A stretch of 64,000 nucleotides of DNA. Source: Pseudomonadota bacterium. GTDB lineage: Bacteria; Pseudomonadota; Alphaproteobacteria; Rhizobiales; Xanthobacteraceae. This document shows positions 39,280 through 47,327 of the stretch, piece after piece; the first letter of the stretch is position 1; every line of letters starts with the position of its first letter. A model generated the notes under the pieces. It was not told where the DNA came from, made no database searches, and saw nothing but the letters and a program-made list of their open reading frames with translations. The position numbers were made by a program, and so were the translations under genes. Where the stretch lies: NCBI GenBank assembly GCA_003576765.1, contig QEVP01000007.1, positions 39,811 through 103,810 on the forward strand. Direction: 5' to 3'.

Positions 39280-39471
39280 ATGGCGAGCGACGACGACAAC
39301 GAGCCACGCCGCAAGGTCACGCACGAGATCGGGCAGGACCTCACGCTATTGTCGGTCGAGGAGCTGGAGGCGCGCATGATCCTGCTCGCCGCCGAGATCG
39401 AGCGGCTCAAGGCGGCGACGGCCGGCAAACGCGCCACGCGCGACGCCGCCGAGCGCTTCTTCAAGTCGTGA
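39280..39471 (+). CDS. DUF1192 family small protein
   Basis: A 63-residue protein of the alphaproteobacterial DUF1192 family. The core is a short coiled coil, LTLLSVEELEARMILLAAEI (about 22-41), with a basic C-terminus. ATG 39280 has GGGAGAG upstream. In Rhizobiales this gene is usually near rcdA, as here, with a candidate sRNA gene in between. The function is unknown. It is easy to miss because a long antisense frame covers the same bases. Confidence 0.85.
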   Translation: MASDDDNEPRRKVTHEIGQDLTLLSVEELEARMILLAAEIERLKAATAGKRATRDAAERFFKS

Positions 39472-39522
39472 GCCGGCATCGGCTTGACGATATTGTTGAA
39501 ATTTTATCAATCATTTAGCTCA

Positions 39523-39552
39523 TTTACGATTGATTAAGGCTTCTGCTTTATA
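39523..39552 (+). promoter_or_regulatory. Predicted promoter of the candidate sRNA
   Basis: TTTACG (39523-39528), 18-base spacer, TTTATA (39547-39552), in a locally AT-rich stretch (39485-39553) that stands out in this GC-rich DNA. A start 6-8 bases downstream would place the RNA 5' end on the GGCGTC stem at 39558. Weak match at -35. Confidence 0.45.
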
Positions 39553-39556
39553 ACCA

Positions 39557-39655
39557 TGGCGTCCCTGATCGGACACCGAGTGGCTCCTGTCCACTCTGTT
39601 TGACGCCTCCCTGTTATCGACTTTCAAAGCCGCCGGAAACGGCGGCTCTTTTTTT
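39557..39655 (+). ncRNA. Candidate small RNA with CUCCU loop and intrinsic terminator
   Basis: About 99 nt. GGCGTC (39558-39563) pairs with GACGCC (39602-39607). Inside, GAGTGG (39578-39583) and CCACTC (39591-39596) form a 6-bp hairpin whose seven-base loop is CUCCUGU, an anti-Shine-Dalgarno sequence. A single-stranded CUCCCUGUUAUC follows, then an 8-bp stem AGCCGCCG-GAAA-CGGCGGCT (39628-39647) and seven U. CUCCU loops are common in alphaproteobacterial trans-acting sRNAs. A 15-codon frame (39556-39603) also exists but lacks a ribosome site. Not matched to a named family by me. Confidence 0.65.
39628..39655 (+). terminator. Intrinsic terminator of the candidate sRNA
   Basis: 8-bp GC-rich stem closed by a GAAA tetraloop and followed, after one C, by seven T. 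It cannot belong to a known gene other than DUF1192, whose stop is 157 bases upstream. Confidence 0.92.
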
Positions 39656-39808
39656 GCCCGGCCGCAATCGTCCCGCGAGGGCGGGGCGGCGGCGCGCGGC
39701 TGGAAACCATATTTTTGGTTTGTGCGGCGCCTTGCCGGACTTGCGCTGGACTCGCGGCCGCGCCCGCGCAATGATTTGTTCATCATAAAGATGTCGGCTT
39801 TCCGGCTT

Positions 39809-39822
39809 GATGCAGTTGCATC
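39809..39822. promoter_or_regulatory. Palindrome upstream of rcdA
   Basis: GATGCA-GT-TGCATC is a perfect inverted repeat 50 bases before the rcdA start. Its half-sites ATGCA/TGCAT are identical to the candidate MarR operator at 4019-4034, with the same two-base spacing. It may be an operator; the factor is unknown. Confidence 0.4.
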
Positions 39823-39871
39823 CGCCCGGACCAGCGCGGCAAACGAGTAGCGTGGCGTGAGGCGTAAAACC

Positions 39872-40384
39872 ATGGCGAACCGTGCGCGGGGCGATGCCGA
39901 CCTCGTCCAGTTCAACGAGCGGCTGACCAACTCCAATGTCTTCGGCGCGTTGTTTCGCGAAGGCATGGACCTTGTCGAGGAGACCGCGGCCTATCTGGAC
40001 GGCGACGGCCGTGCCGAGGCCAAGGCGCTCGACCGTTCCGCCAGCCTGACCTACGCCACCGAAAGCATGCGCCTGACCACGCGGCTGATGCAGATCGCCT
40101 CGTGGCTGCTGCTGCATCGCGCCGTCAAGGAAGGCGAGATGACGCTGATGCAGGCCAACCGGGAAAAGACCAAGGTCAAGCTGACCGCCGCCGATCCCGG
40201 CCCGGCCGAACTGCTGAACCGGCTGCCGGCGCGGCTGCAGGATCTCGTCACCCGTTCGATGAACCTGCAGGCCAAGGTGCGCCGGCTCGACAGCACCATC
40301 CACGCGCCCCCGCCGGACCACGCCGCGACCGGCAATCCGCTGTTGTCGCAGCTCGACCGTCTGCGCGCCGCGTTCGAGCGCTGA
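39872..40384 (+). CDS. rcdA: RcdA-like cell-cycle protein (DUF1465)
   Basis: A 170-residue helical protein of the DUF1465 family. The Caulobacter member, RcdA, is an adaptor that brings CtrA and other substrates to the ClpXP protease at the cell pole. Family-like segments are FNERLTNSNVFGALFREGMD (about 14-33), YATESMRLTTRLMQIASWLL and REGxM-type VKEGEMTLMQANREK. ATG 39872 has GAGG at 39859-39862. A GANTC site upstream (GACTC near 39749) would allow CcrM methylation control. Whether it targets CtrA here is inferred from the family. Confidence 0.85.
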   Translation: MANRARGDADLVQFNERLTNSNVFGALFREGMDLVEETAAYLDGDGRAEAKALDRSASLTYATESMRLTTRLMQIASWLLLHRAVKEGEMTLMQANREKTKVKLTAADPGPAELLNRLPARLQDLVTRSMNLQAKVRRLDSTIHAPPPDHAATGNPLLSQLDRLRAAFER

Positions 40385-40403
40385 ACCGGGCTTGATCGTC
40401 GGT

Positions 40404-40871
40404 ATGGCCGATCCCCTGCCGGCCTCGCCCGGTTTCGATATTGCCGCTGCCGAGAGCATGCTTGGCGAGGTGTTCGCGCCATGGGTGCGCGACCTCGCGC
40501 TCGCCGTCGTTGCCGTGGAGGCCGCGCCGCCGCCCGGCGCCGGCCCCGACTGGCTGCCCGGCGCGGTGCTGCGCATGCCGTTCTCCGAGCGGCTGTGCCG
40601 TTCGGGCGGCATCATCTGCGGCCAGTCGCTGATGGCGCTGGCCGACACCGCGATGGTGCTGGCGATTTCGGCGGCGATCGGCGGCAGGCGGCCGATGACC
40701 ACGGTCGATCAGACCAGCCATTTCATGCGCCCGGCGATGGCGACGGACGTGCTGGCGGATGCGCGGGTGGTGCGTGCCGGCCGCACCATGAGCTTCGGCC
40801 GCGTGACGCTGTCGAGCGCCGCCGATGGCCGCCCGGTCGCCATGGCCACCTGCACGTTCGCGATGCTTTGA
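40404..40871 (+). CDS. PaaI-type thioesterase
   Basis: A 155-residue hot-dog acyl-CoA thioesterase. The family helix GGIICGQSLMALADTAMVLA (about 69-88), where the Asp is the catalytic carboxylate, and TTVDQTSHFMRPA are present. The last sheet VRAGRTMSFGRVTLSS and PVAMATCTFAML close the fold. It begins 20 bases after rcdA. TTG 40392 is an alternative start. The acyl-CoA substrate is unknown. Confidence 0.87.
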   Translation: MADPLPASPGFDIAAAESMLGEVFAPWVRDLALAVVAVEAAPPPGAGPDWLPGAVLRMPFSERLCRSGGIICGQSLMALADTAMVLAISAAIGGRRPMTTVDQTSHFMRPAMATDVLADARVVRAGRTMSFGRVTLSSAADGRPVAMATCTFAML

Positions 40872-40891
40872 GGGCGTCAGGCCAAACGAAA

Positions 40892-40913
40892 AGCGCCCGC
40901 GGGTGCGGGCGCT
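40892..40913 (-). terminator. Intrinsic terminator of rpmE
   Basis: 9-bp perfect stem AGCGCCCGC / GCGGGCGCT with a four-base loop. On the minus strand it is followed by TTTTCGTTT, so it ends the rpmE transcript; the thioesterase gene converges on it from the other side. Confidence 0.85.
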
Positions 40914-40937
40914 CCAAGATCGGCCGGCAGGGCCGCC

Positions 40938-41162
40938 TTACTTCTTCAACAGGCCCGAGAACTTCTTCTGGAACCGCGACACGCGGCCGCCTCGGTCGAC
41001 AAGCTGTTGGGTGCCGCCGGTCCAGGCCGGATGCGAGGTCGGGTCGATGTCGAGGTTGAGGACGTCGCCTTCCTTGCCCCAGGTCGAGCGGGTCAGGTAC
41101 TCGGTGCCATCGGTCATGACGACCTTGATGGTGTGGTAGTCGGGGTGGATGTCGGCTTTCAT
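40938..41162 (-). CDS. rpmE: 50S ribosomal protein L31
   Basis: A 74-residue L31 starting [20 protein letters not shown], with the family segment [21 protein letters not shown] (residues 43-63, shown as [20 protein letters not shown]) and a basic end. It lacks the four-cysteine zinc motif of the C+ form: no cysteine is present at all, so this is the zinc-independent C- type, as is usual in many Rhizobiales. It has its own predicted promoter and terminator. Confidence 0.95.
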   Translation of the reverse strand: MKADIHPDYHTIKVVMTDGTEYLTRSTWGKEGDVLNLDIDPTSHPAWTGGTQQLVDRGGRVSRFQKKFSGLLKK

Positions 41163-41242
41163 GATCTGCCCTGCATTGGCCGCAGCGTGCGCCGTCGCGC
41201 TCTTTGCGTCCTCGTCGATTGTCGGGGTGGAATTGCGCGGCT

Positions 41243-41271
41243 CTATAGCGCAGGCAGACCCTCAAGACAAG
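41243..41271 (-). promoter_or_regulatory. Predicted rpmE promoter
   Basis: Minus-strand CTTGTC (41266-41271), 17 bases, CTATAG (41243-41248), close to the alphaproteobacterial CTTGAC/CTATAT consensus. The inferred start near 41236 gives a 5' untranslated region of about 74 bases before rpmE. Confidence 0.6.
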
Positions 41272-41336
41272 CACGGCGTGGCTCTGGCGCCGGGTGTCCG
41301 GCTGCGGCAGGCTATTCGCCCGGCGGCCCGGCGACG

Positions 41337-41416
41337 GCCGGTTCGCGTGAAGAAAACGCGTCAAAACAATAGTCTAGAGCACCGCTTCCGATTTATCGGA
41401 AGCGGAAAAGCTCTAG
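41337..41416. repeat. Dispersed repeat, family D
   Basis: Contains GGTTCGCGTGAAGAAAACGC, GTCAAAACAATAGTCTAGAGC (in part) and a terminal palindrome CGCTTCCGATTTATCGGAAGCG. It shares long identical stretches with 49385-49488. It accounts for much of the 305-bp gap between rpmE and the ABC exporter, together with the rpmE promoter. Confidence 0.85.
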
Positions 41417-41467
41417 AAACGTTATAAGCCCCGAGCGCGCCGGGTCGGGATCGGGATCGGGGATATC

Positions 41468-43294
41468 ATGAGCGGCACAGAACGGCTTGAGGTGGAACAG
41501 GGTGTGCCCGGGGCGGCGCTGGCGGGTGCGGCCGACCTGGCCGCGCCGCGGCCGGCGCGGCTGCGGCCCCTGCTGTCGCTGTGGCCCTATGTGAAGCGCT
41601 ATCGCGGCCGGGTGCTCGCGGCGCTGGCCGCGCTGGTGGTCGCCGCGCTGACCACGCTGGCGGTGCCGATCGCCGTGCGGCGCATGATCGACCTCGGCTT
41701 CAGCCCGGAAGGGGTGGCGCTGGTCAACAGCTATTTCAGCGTGATGATCGCCGTGGTGGCGCTGCTCGCCGGCGCCAGCGCCTTGCGCTACTACCTCGTC
41801 ACCGTGATCGGCGAGCGCATCGTCGCCGACCTGCGCCGCGACGTGTTCGCCCATCTCACCGCGCTGTCGCCGGTGTTTTTCGATTCCGCCCGCGCCGGCG
41901 AACTGATCTCGCGATTGACTGCCGACACCACCCAGATCAAGTCGGCGGTCGGCTCGTCGGTGTCGGTGGCGCTGCGCAACATCGTGCTGTTCGTCGGCGC
42001 CTCGCTGATGATGGTGGTGACCAGCCCGCGCCTGTCCGGGCTGGTGCTGGCGGCGATCCCGCTGATCGTGCTGCCGCTGGTGGCGTTCGGGCGCTGGGTG
42101 CGGCGGCTGTCGCGGCGCGCGCAGGATACGCTGGCCCAGGCTTCCGCCTATGCCGCGGAATCGATCGGCGCCATGCGCACGGTGCAGGCGTTCACCAGCG
42201 AGCGCATGGTGACGGGGCGCTTCGCCGCCGACGTCGAAACCGCGTTCGAGGCGGCGCGCGGCTCGACCCGCGCCCGCGCCGTGCTGACCGCGATCGTTAT
42301 CTTCATCGTGTTCGCCAGCGTCGTCGCGATCCTGTGGATCGGCTCGCACGACGTGCTGGTGGGTTCGATGACCGCCGGCCGCCTCGGCCAGTTCGTGCTC
42401 TATGCGGCCTTCGCCGCCGCCGGCCTCGGCCAGTTGAGCGAGGTGTGGGGCGAGGTCGCCGCCGCCTCCGGCGCCGCCGAGCGGCTGTTCGAGATTTTGC
42501 GCGTCAAGCCGGCGATCGCAGCACCCGCTTCGCCGCGCCGGCTGCCGGAGCCGGCGCGTGGCGATGTGGCGCTGGACGCGATCCGGTTCGCCTATCCGGC
42601 GCGGCCGGGCGCCCTGGTGCTCGACGGCGTGACGCTGACGGTCCGCGCCGGCGAGAAGGTGGCCATCGTCGGCCCCTCCGGCGCCGGCAAGAGCACGCTG
42701 TTCCACCTGCTCTTGCGTTTCTACGATCCGGCGGGCGGGACGATCTCTTTCGACGGCGTGCCGATCCGCGACGTCGATCCGGCCGAGCTTCGCGCGCGCA
42801 TCGCGCTGGTGCCGCAGGATACCGTGGTATTCGCCGCCTCGGCCCGCGACAACATCCGCTTCGGACGGCCCGATGCGAGCGACGCCGAGGTGGCGCGCGC
42901 CGCGGACCTGGCGCACGCCGCCGAGTTCATCGCGCGGCTGCCGCACGGCTTCGACACCCAGCTCGGCGAGCGCGGCGTCACGCTGTCCGGCGGTCAGCGC
43001 CAGCGCATCGCGATTGCGCGCGCGATCCTGCGCGACGCGCCGCTGTTGCTGCTCGACGAGGCGACGTCCTCGCTCGATGCCGAAAGCGAGACGCTGGTGC
43101 AGACGGCGCTGGAAGAACTGATGCGCGAGCGGACCACGCTGGTGATCGCGCATCGGCTTGCCACCGTGCTGTCGTGCGACCGCATCGTGGTGATGGATCA
43201 GGGGCGCATCGTCGAACAGGGCACCCACGCCTCGCTGGTCGCCTCAGGCGGGCTTTACGCCCGCCTGGCGCGATTGCAGTTCGAGGGAGCGTAG
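41468..43294 (+). CDS. ABC exporter, fused membrane and ATPase domains (MsbA/LmrA-like)
   Basis: A 608-residue half-transporter that should work as a homodimer. Six transmembrane helices (about 50-335) precede the nucleotide-binding domain with Walker [10 protein letters not shown] (402-410), Q-loop LVPQDTVVF, signature LSGGQRQR (506-513), Walker [11 protein letters not shown] (526-535) and the H-loop IAHRL. This matches the group annotated as lipid A or multidrug exporter (ABCB type). The N-terminal 35 residues are Ala/Pro-rich. No gene next to it indicates the cargo. Confidence 0.92.
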   Translation: MSGTERLEVEQGVPGAALAGAADLAAPRPARLRPLLSLWPYVKRYRGRVLAALAALVVAALTTLAVPIAVRRMIDLGFSPEGVALVNSYFSVMIAVVALLAGASALRYYLVTVIGERIVADLRRDVFAHLTALSPVFFDSARAGELISRLTADTTQIKSAVGSSVSVALRNIVLFVGASLMMVVTSPRLSGLVLAAIPLIVLPLVAFGRWVRRLSRRAQDTLAQASAYAAESIGAMRTVQAFTSERMVTGRFAADVETAFEAARGSTRARAVLTAIVIFIVFASVVAILWIGSHDVLVGSMTAGRLGQFVLYAAFAAAGLGQLSEVWGEVAAASGAAERLFEILRVKPAIAAPASPRRLPEPARGDVALDAIRFAYPARPGALVLDGVTLTVRAGEKVAIVGPSGAGKSTLFHLLLRFYDPAGGTISFDGVPIRDVDPAELRARIALVPQDTVVFAASARDNIRFGRPDASDAEVARAADLAHAAEFIARLPHGFDTQLGERGVTLSGGQRQRIAIARAILRDAPLLLLDEATSSLDAESETLVQTALEELMRERTTLVIAHRLATVLSCDRIVVMDQGRIVEQGTHASLVASGGLYARLARLQFEGA

Positions 43295-43433
43295 GTCTGA
43301 TTCACTGTGGAATCAGACCTGTCGACGATCATCTATTCGAGCATGATCTTGTCCGAAAACCGGTTCCCACCCTCGGGTCGAGCCCGAGGGCAGGCTTTTT
43401 CGGGATCATGCTCTAGAGCGTTTTTGCTTTTCA
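43295..43433. repeat. Dispersed repeat, family D/E composite
   Basis: Begins with the palindrome AGGTCTGATTC...GAATCAGACCT right at the ABC gene stop, then GAGCATGATCTTGTCCGAAA and CCGGTTCCCACC, a stem CCTCGGG/CCCGAGG, and ends CGGGATCATGCTCTAGAGCG, which pairs back with GAGCATGATC. The first arm may serve as terminator for the exporter gene. Related words (AAACCGGTT, TCTAGAGC) occur in the family D copies. Confidence 0.8.
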
Positions 43434-43446
43434 CGGAATCAGCGAC

Positions 43447-43537
43447 CCGTCATGCCCGGCTTTATGCCGGGCATCCACGTCTTTGAAATTTCAGCGAAGA
43501 AAGACGTGGATGGCCGGGACAAGCCCGGCCATGACGG
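43447..43537. repeat. Dispersed palindromic repeat, family A (full copy)
   Basis: CCGTCATGCCCGGC...GCCGGGCATCCACGTCTTT, spacer, AAAGACGTGGATGGCCGGGA and GCCCGGCCATGACGG. Head-to-head composite as at 6725-6816 and 25785-25877. It adjoins the family D/E element so that the two fill the whole convergent gap between the ABC exporter and the ferritin-like gene. Confidence 0.9.
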
Positions 43538-43553
43538 AACGGGGTAAACCGCT

Positions 43554-44069
43554 CTAACTCGCCGCCCGCATCTCCTGCTCGGCCTTGCTGTTGACGGTGC
43601 TGGTGGCGAGCCCGCTCAGCGTCTTGTCGGTAGCCTTTTCCTCTTCGAGGGTTTCCGACAGCAGCTTTGCCGCCTTGTCGTGGCCGAGTTCCTGCGCCCA
43701 TGTCCGCAGCGTGCCATAGCGCGAGATTTCGTAGTGCTCGACCGCCTGCGCTGCGGCCAGCATGCCGGCATCGAGCGCGGGCATGCCCTTGTACTCGTCC
43801 ATGATCTCGGCGCCCTCGTCGGTGATGCCGTCGATGGCATCGCAGGTTTTGCCGCGCGCCGGCCGGCCGATGATCTCGAACACCTGCTCCAGCCGCTCGA
43901 CGTGGCGCTCGGTCTCGCCCTCGTGTTTCTCGAACGCGGCCTTCAGTTCCTTCGACTGCGTGGCCTTGGCCATCTTCGGCAGCGTTTTGAGGATTTTCTT
44001 TTCCGCGTAGTAGATGTCCTTGAGCGTGTCGTAGAACAGATCGTCCAGCGTCTTCTGCTTCGTCGCCAT
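43554..44069 (-). CDS. Ferritin-like domain protein (DUF892, YciE/YciF type)
   Basis: A 171-residue four-helix-bundle protein. TLDDLFYDTLKDIYYAEKKI (about 7-26) and the EHYEISRYGTLRTWAQELG segment are characteristic of the YciE/YciF family, stress-induced proteins with a diiron ferritin-like site; E and H ligands are visible in both. Homologues are raised in osmotic or general stress response. It is downstream of, but probably independent from, the acetyltransferase gene on the same strand. Confidence 0.9.
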   Translation of the reverse strand: MATKQKTLDDLFYDTLKDIYYAEKKILKTLPKMAKATQSKELKAAFEKHEGETERHVERLEQVFEIIGRPARGKTCDAIDGITDEGAEIMDEYKGMPALDAGMLAAAQAVEHYEISRYGTLRTWAQELGHDKAAKLLSETLEEEKATDKTLSGLATSTVNSKAEQEMRAAS

Positions 44070-44156
44070 ACAAGCCTCCAGTGGTGAAGACCCCTGCCGT
44101 ATCGACTGAACACGGTGGACAGGCCGATGTTCCTTGGCGGCGAAAAAACCGATCCG

Positions 44157-44609
44157 CTACGGCCGCCACGCCATGCGCCGCACGGCGCGCCCCGATAGCG
44201 GATTGACGTCGCCGCCCTCGTCGCAAAAGCCCGCCTTCTCGTAGAAGCGGATGGCGCGGGCATTGTCGGCATTGACCGTGAGGCTCACGCCCGAGGGGGC
44301 GAGCCGTTTGGCCTCACCGACAAGGGCCGCCGCCAGCCCGCCGCCCCAGTGTTCGGGCGCGACCACGAGCTGGTCGAGGTAGCCGGTATCGTCGATGGTG
44401 ACGAAGCCGGCCAGCGCCGCCGCCTCGCTCTCGGCGACGACGATGCGCGCGTATGGCACCAGCTCGTCGCGCCAGCGCGCCCGCCACCATGTGAGCCGGG
44501 CGGCGAAATCGATGTCGGGATAGGCTTGGCTCCAGGTGTCGAGCCATAGCGCGATGGCTGCATCCTCGTCGCCGTCGCGATAGGGCCGCAGCCGGAACGA
44601 GGGAGCCAT
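44157..44609 (-). CDS. GNAT family N-acetyltransferase
   Basis: A 150-residue single-domain acetyltransferase. LRPYRDGDEDAAIALWLDTW opens the fold, LVVAPEHWGGGLAAALVGEA holds the acetyl-CoA pyrophosphate-binding loop (a GxGxxA-like HWGGGLA), and LTVNADNARAIRFYEKAGF is the final motif. It ends the operon of the MotA-like and OmpA-like genes, 3 bases after the latter. The substrate is unknown. Confidence 0.86.
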   Translation of the reverse strand: MAPSFRLRPYRDGDEDAAIALWLDTWSQAYPDIDFAARLTWWRARWRDELVPYARIVVAESEAAALAGFVTIDDTGYLDQLVVAPEHWGGGLAAALVGEAKRLAPSGVSLTVNADNARAIRFYEKAGFCDEGGDVNPLSGRAVRRMAWRP

Positions 44610-44612
44610 CGG

Positions 44613-45641
44613 CTATCGCTCGGTGAGCTTCAGCTCGATGCGGCGGTTGCGCCGGTAGGCATCCTCGGTGGTGGCTGGGTCGAGCGGCTGGAACTCGCCG
44701 AAGCCGGCGGCGACCAGACGCTGCGGCGGCACCCCGCGCGAGACCAGATACTGCACCACCGAGATGGCGCGCGCCGCCGACAGGTCCCAGTTCGACTTGA
44801 ACTGCGGGCTGGAAATCGGCCGCACGTCGGTGTGGCCGTCGACGCGCAGCACCCAGGCGATCTCGGCCGGAATCTGCTTGTCCAGTTCGACGATGGCGGC
44901 TGCAATCTTGTCGAGCTCGGTCACGCCGTCCGGCAGAAGCTGCGCCTGTCCGGTGTCGAAAAACACCTCCGACTGGAACACGAAGCGGTCGCCGACGATG
45001 CGCACGTCGGGGCGGTTGCCGAGGATGGCGCGTAAGCGCCCGAAGAACTCGGAGCGGTAGCGCGCCAGTTCCTGCACGCGCTTGGCCAGCGCGACGTTGA
45101 GGCGCTGGCCAAGGTCGGCGATGCGGCTTTGCGATTCCTTGTCGCGCTTTTCGGACGCCTCGAGTGCCGCTTCCAGCGCCGCAAGCTGGCGGCGCAGCGC
45201 GTTGATCTGCTGGTTGAGGATTTCGACCTGCGCGAGCGCCCGCGACGTCACCTGTTTTTCGGATTCGAGCGCACGGCCGAGTTCGCTGGCGCGGCTGGCG
45301 GCATCGCTGCCGGAGGCGGCGAGGCCGTCGTAAAGGCCCTTGATGCGGTCGCGCTCGCTCTCGGCCGAGGCGAGGCCGGCGCGCACCTGCGAGAGCTGGT
45401 CTTCGAGGCCGAGGCTGGAGAGCTTTTCCAGCGACAGCATCTCGCTCAGTTGCGCGATCTTGGCGTTGAGTTCCTCCAGCGCCTTGTCCTTGCCGGAGAC
45501 TTCGCGCGACAGATAAAACTGCACCACGACGAACACCGACAGCAGGAAGATGACGGCGAGCAGCAGCGTCGACAGCGCATCGACGAAGCCCGGCCAGTAG
45601 TTGAAGGGCGATTCGTTCCGCCGTCCGCGTGCCAGCGCCAT
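44613..45641 (-). CDS. MotB/OmpA-like peptidoglycan-binding protein with long coiled coil
   Basis: A 342-residue inner membrane protein. A single transmembrane helix (about 23-43) follows a conserved-position acid, D21 in YWPGFVDALSTLLLAVIF, which corresponds to the proton-carrying Asp of MotB. A long coiled coil (about 50-190) leads to an OmpA-type peptidoglycan-binding domain (about 215-342) with VFFDTGQAQLL, VDGHTDVRPI and DAYRRNRRIELKL. It starts 12 bases after the MotA-like gene. The two should form a proton-driven 5:2 type motor; no flagellar or TonB genes are adjacent. Confidence 0.88.
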   Translation of the reverse strand: MALARGRRNESPFNYWPGFVDALSTLLLAVIFLLSVFVVVQFYLSREVSGKDKALEELNAKIAQLSEMLSLEKLSSLGLEDQLSQVRAGLASAESERDRIKGLYDGLAASGSDAASRASELGRALESEKQVTSRALAQVEILNQQINALRRQLAALEAALEASEKRDKESQSRIADLGQRLNVALAKRVQELARYRSEFFGRLRAILGNRPDVRIVGDRFVFQSEVFFDTGQAQLLPDGVTELDKIAAAIVELDKQIPAEIAWVLRVDGHTDVRPISSPQFKSNWDLSAARAISVVQYLVSRGVPPQRLVAAGFGEFQPLDPATTEDAYRRNRRIELKLTER

Positions 45642-45653
45642 GTCCGCTCCGTG

Positions 45654-46691
45654 CTAGTTCTTTTCGGGCTGACGTGCGATCAGTTCGAGCAGCTTGCGGA
45701 TTTCGCGGTTCTGCTCGCCCTGGCCGTCGGCCCATTCGCGGATCAACTGCTGCTCGCTGCGCATATGCTGCACCAGGCTTTGAATGGCATCGGCGAGATT
45801 GGCCATCGCCGTCGAGGTCGAGCGGCTGGTGGCCGACGACAGCGCGCCTTCGGTGCTGCCGATCTCGGCCAGCGTGGTGCGCAGCCGCTCCAGCACGTCG
45901 CGCAGTTCGACGGCGGACGCGGGCGTCGCCGCATCCGCCGGCTCGTCGCCGTAGCGGCGCACGGTCGTGGCGAGCCAGTCCTCCAGATCGGTGTAGAAAC
46001 GGTTCTGCGCCTGGCTCGATTGCAGGTCGAGGAAGCCGAGGATCAGCGAGCCGGCCAACCCGAACAGCGACGACGAGAACGAAATGCCCATGCCGCTCAA
46101 GGGCGCGGCAAGCCCCTGCTTCAGCGCGTCGAACAGCGAGCCGGAATCGCTGCCGACCGACAGGCCGTCGATCACGCCGCCGACCGAGGTGACGGTCTCG
46201 ATCAGGCCCCAGAAGGTACCGAGCAGGCCGAGGAACACCAACAGCCCGATCATGTAGCGCGAGATGTCGCGCGCCTCGTCGAGCCGCGTGCCGATGGAAT
46301 CGAGCAGGTGCCGCATGGTCTGCTGGGTGACGGTGACGCGGCCGTTGCGTTCGCCGCCGAGGATCGCGGCCATCGGCGCCAGAAGCTGCGGCTGGCGTTC
46401 GAGCGCGAGGCCGGGGTCGGCGATGCGGAAATTGTTGACCCAGGTGATCTCGGGATAAAGCCGCAGCACCTGCCGGAAACACAGCACGATGCCGATCAGC
46501 AGCACCGCGCCGATCAGCGCGTTGAGGCCGGGGTTGGCCAGAAACGCCACCTGGATCTGGCGCGCGAGCACGATCAGCACCAGCGCGCACAGCACCAGGA
46601 ACACGGCCATGCGCACCACGAAAATGCGGGGCGACGACAGTTTGGTCGGGTTGTGTCCCACCGGAATGGGCGGGGACGGTCCTTGAGCCAT
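45654..46691 (-). CDS. MotA/TolQ/ExbB-type proton channel protein
   Basis: A 345-residue membrane protein with four predicted helices: two near the N-terminus (about 25-45 and 55-75) and two in the conserved core, GLLVFLGLLGTFWGLIETV and SGMGISFSSSLFGLAGSLIL, which is the MotA/TolQ/ExbB domain. The C-terminal 120 residues are cytoplasmic and helical. MAQGPSPPIPVGHN at 46691 is chosen as the start. The partner OmpA-like gene follows. The role is unknown; co-occurrence suggests an envelope-energising complex. Confidence 0.87.
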   Translation of the reverse strand: MAQGPSPPIPVGHNPTKLSSPRIFVVRMAVFLVLCALVLIVLARQIQVAFLANPGLNALIGAVLLIGIVLCFRQVLRLYPEITWVNNFRIADPGLALERQPQLLAPMAAILGGERNGRVTVTQQTMRHLLDSIGTRLDEARDISRYMIGLLVFLGLLGTFWGLIETVTSVGGVIDGLSVGSDSGSLFDALKQGLAAPLSGMGISFSSSLFGLAGSLILGFLDLQSSQAQNRFYTDLEDWLATTVRRYGDEPADAATPASAVELRDVLERLRTTLAEIGSTEGALSSATSRSTSTAMANLADAIQSLVQHMRSEQQLIREWADGQGEQNREIRKLLELIARQPEKN

Positions 46692-47052
46692 GGCGGGATC
46701 GTCGGTCCTTTTGCGGGAACAGCGCGGACCGCAATATGGCACAGCGGGAGCGAGATGAAAGGTGGTTTGGGGAGATTCTGGCGGGGGCGCACGGCGCGCC
46801 GCCGCAGGCTCGCGGTGAGGGCTGGATGGTGTCGGGTTCGATCAGGCCGCAGGCGTGCCGTTGCCATCGGACGATCGTGTCCCGGACGCGATGCGGCGTG
46901 CAACGCCGCAGCGCAGAGCCGGGACCGTTACAGGAGCGGCCTTGACGTTTGCGGCGATCCCGGATCGGCGATGCAGCACTTTCGCGCTGCATCGCGTCCG
47001 GGATGCGGGTGCTGGATAGGTGTGGAAGTTGGGTAACCCCGCTTTATCGCGG
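46692..47052. other. Intergenic region dominated by a family C repeat
   Basis: 361 bases between the MotA-like gene start and the DUF3309 stop, both on the minus strand. Bases 46877-47006 are a repeat. The remaining 46692-46876 should contain the promoter of the MotA-OmpA operon; I see no gene there. Confidence 0.5.
46877..47006. repeat. Dispersed palindromic repeat, family C (inverted orientation)
   Basis: Runs GTGTCCCGGACGCGATGCGG, ACGCCGCAGCGCAGAGCCGG, GACCGT, a variable middle, then GATCCCGGATC and TGCATCGCGTCCGGGAT. Compared with 35973-36098 the element is reversed. Middle sequence is poorly conserved, arms are conserved. Confidence 0.85.
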
Positions 47053-47217
47053 CTAGAGTTTGCCGAGCAGCACCAGGATCAACAGGATCACGATGACGAG
47101 CCCGAGGCCGCCGCCGCCGTAATAGCCGGTGCCGTAGAACGGCCCGCCGCCGATGCCGCTGAAGCCGCCGAGCAGGGCGATGATCAGGATGATGAGAATA
47201 ATAGTGCCGAGCGTCAT
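47053..47217 (-). CDS. DUF3309-like small membrane protein
   Basis: A 54-residue protein with two hydrophobic helices (about 3-17 and 36-52) separated by a Gly/Tyr-rich loop, FYGTGYYGGGGLG. The N-terminus MTLGTIILIILIIALLGG is typical of DUF3309, small hydrophobic proteins of unknown function found widely in proteobacteria. The start at 47217 is chosen; the open frame runs 15 codons further. It is downstream of suhB on the same strand with a 110-base gap. Confidence 0.75.
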   Translation of the reverse strand: MTLGTIILIILIIALLGGFSGIGGGPFYGTGYYGGGGLGLVIVILLILVLLGKL

Positions 47218-47327
47218 GCGTGCGTTCTCCAGCTCCGGCTCGGGGCCCGAGCCGGTCGTCATGGAAGGCAGTCATGACATGAACCGGCGGGCGGTGCGCC
47301 GGTTCCGGCACCGGTGATGGTTTTTCG

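Noticed and set aside
39485..39555. CtrA box (TTAA-N7-TTAA) near rcdA
   Set aside because: TTAA occurs once (GATTAAGG) and the second half-site at the right spacing is missing.
39556..39603. 15-codon leader peptide (MASLIGHRVAPVHSV)
   Set aside because: No Shine-Dalgarno, no run of one regulatory amino acid, and the bases are better explained as paired arms of the candidate sRNA.
44613..46691. Zorya anti-phage system
   Set aside because: ZorA/ZorB-like layout only. No ZorC, helicase/nuclease ZorD or ZorE gene is adjacent; neighbours are a GNAT enzyme and a repeat. Kept as an unassigned motor pair.
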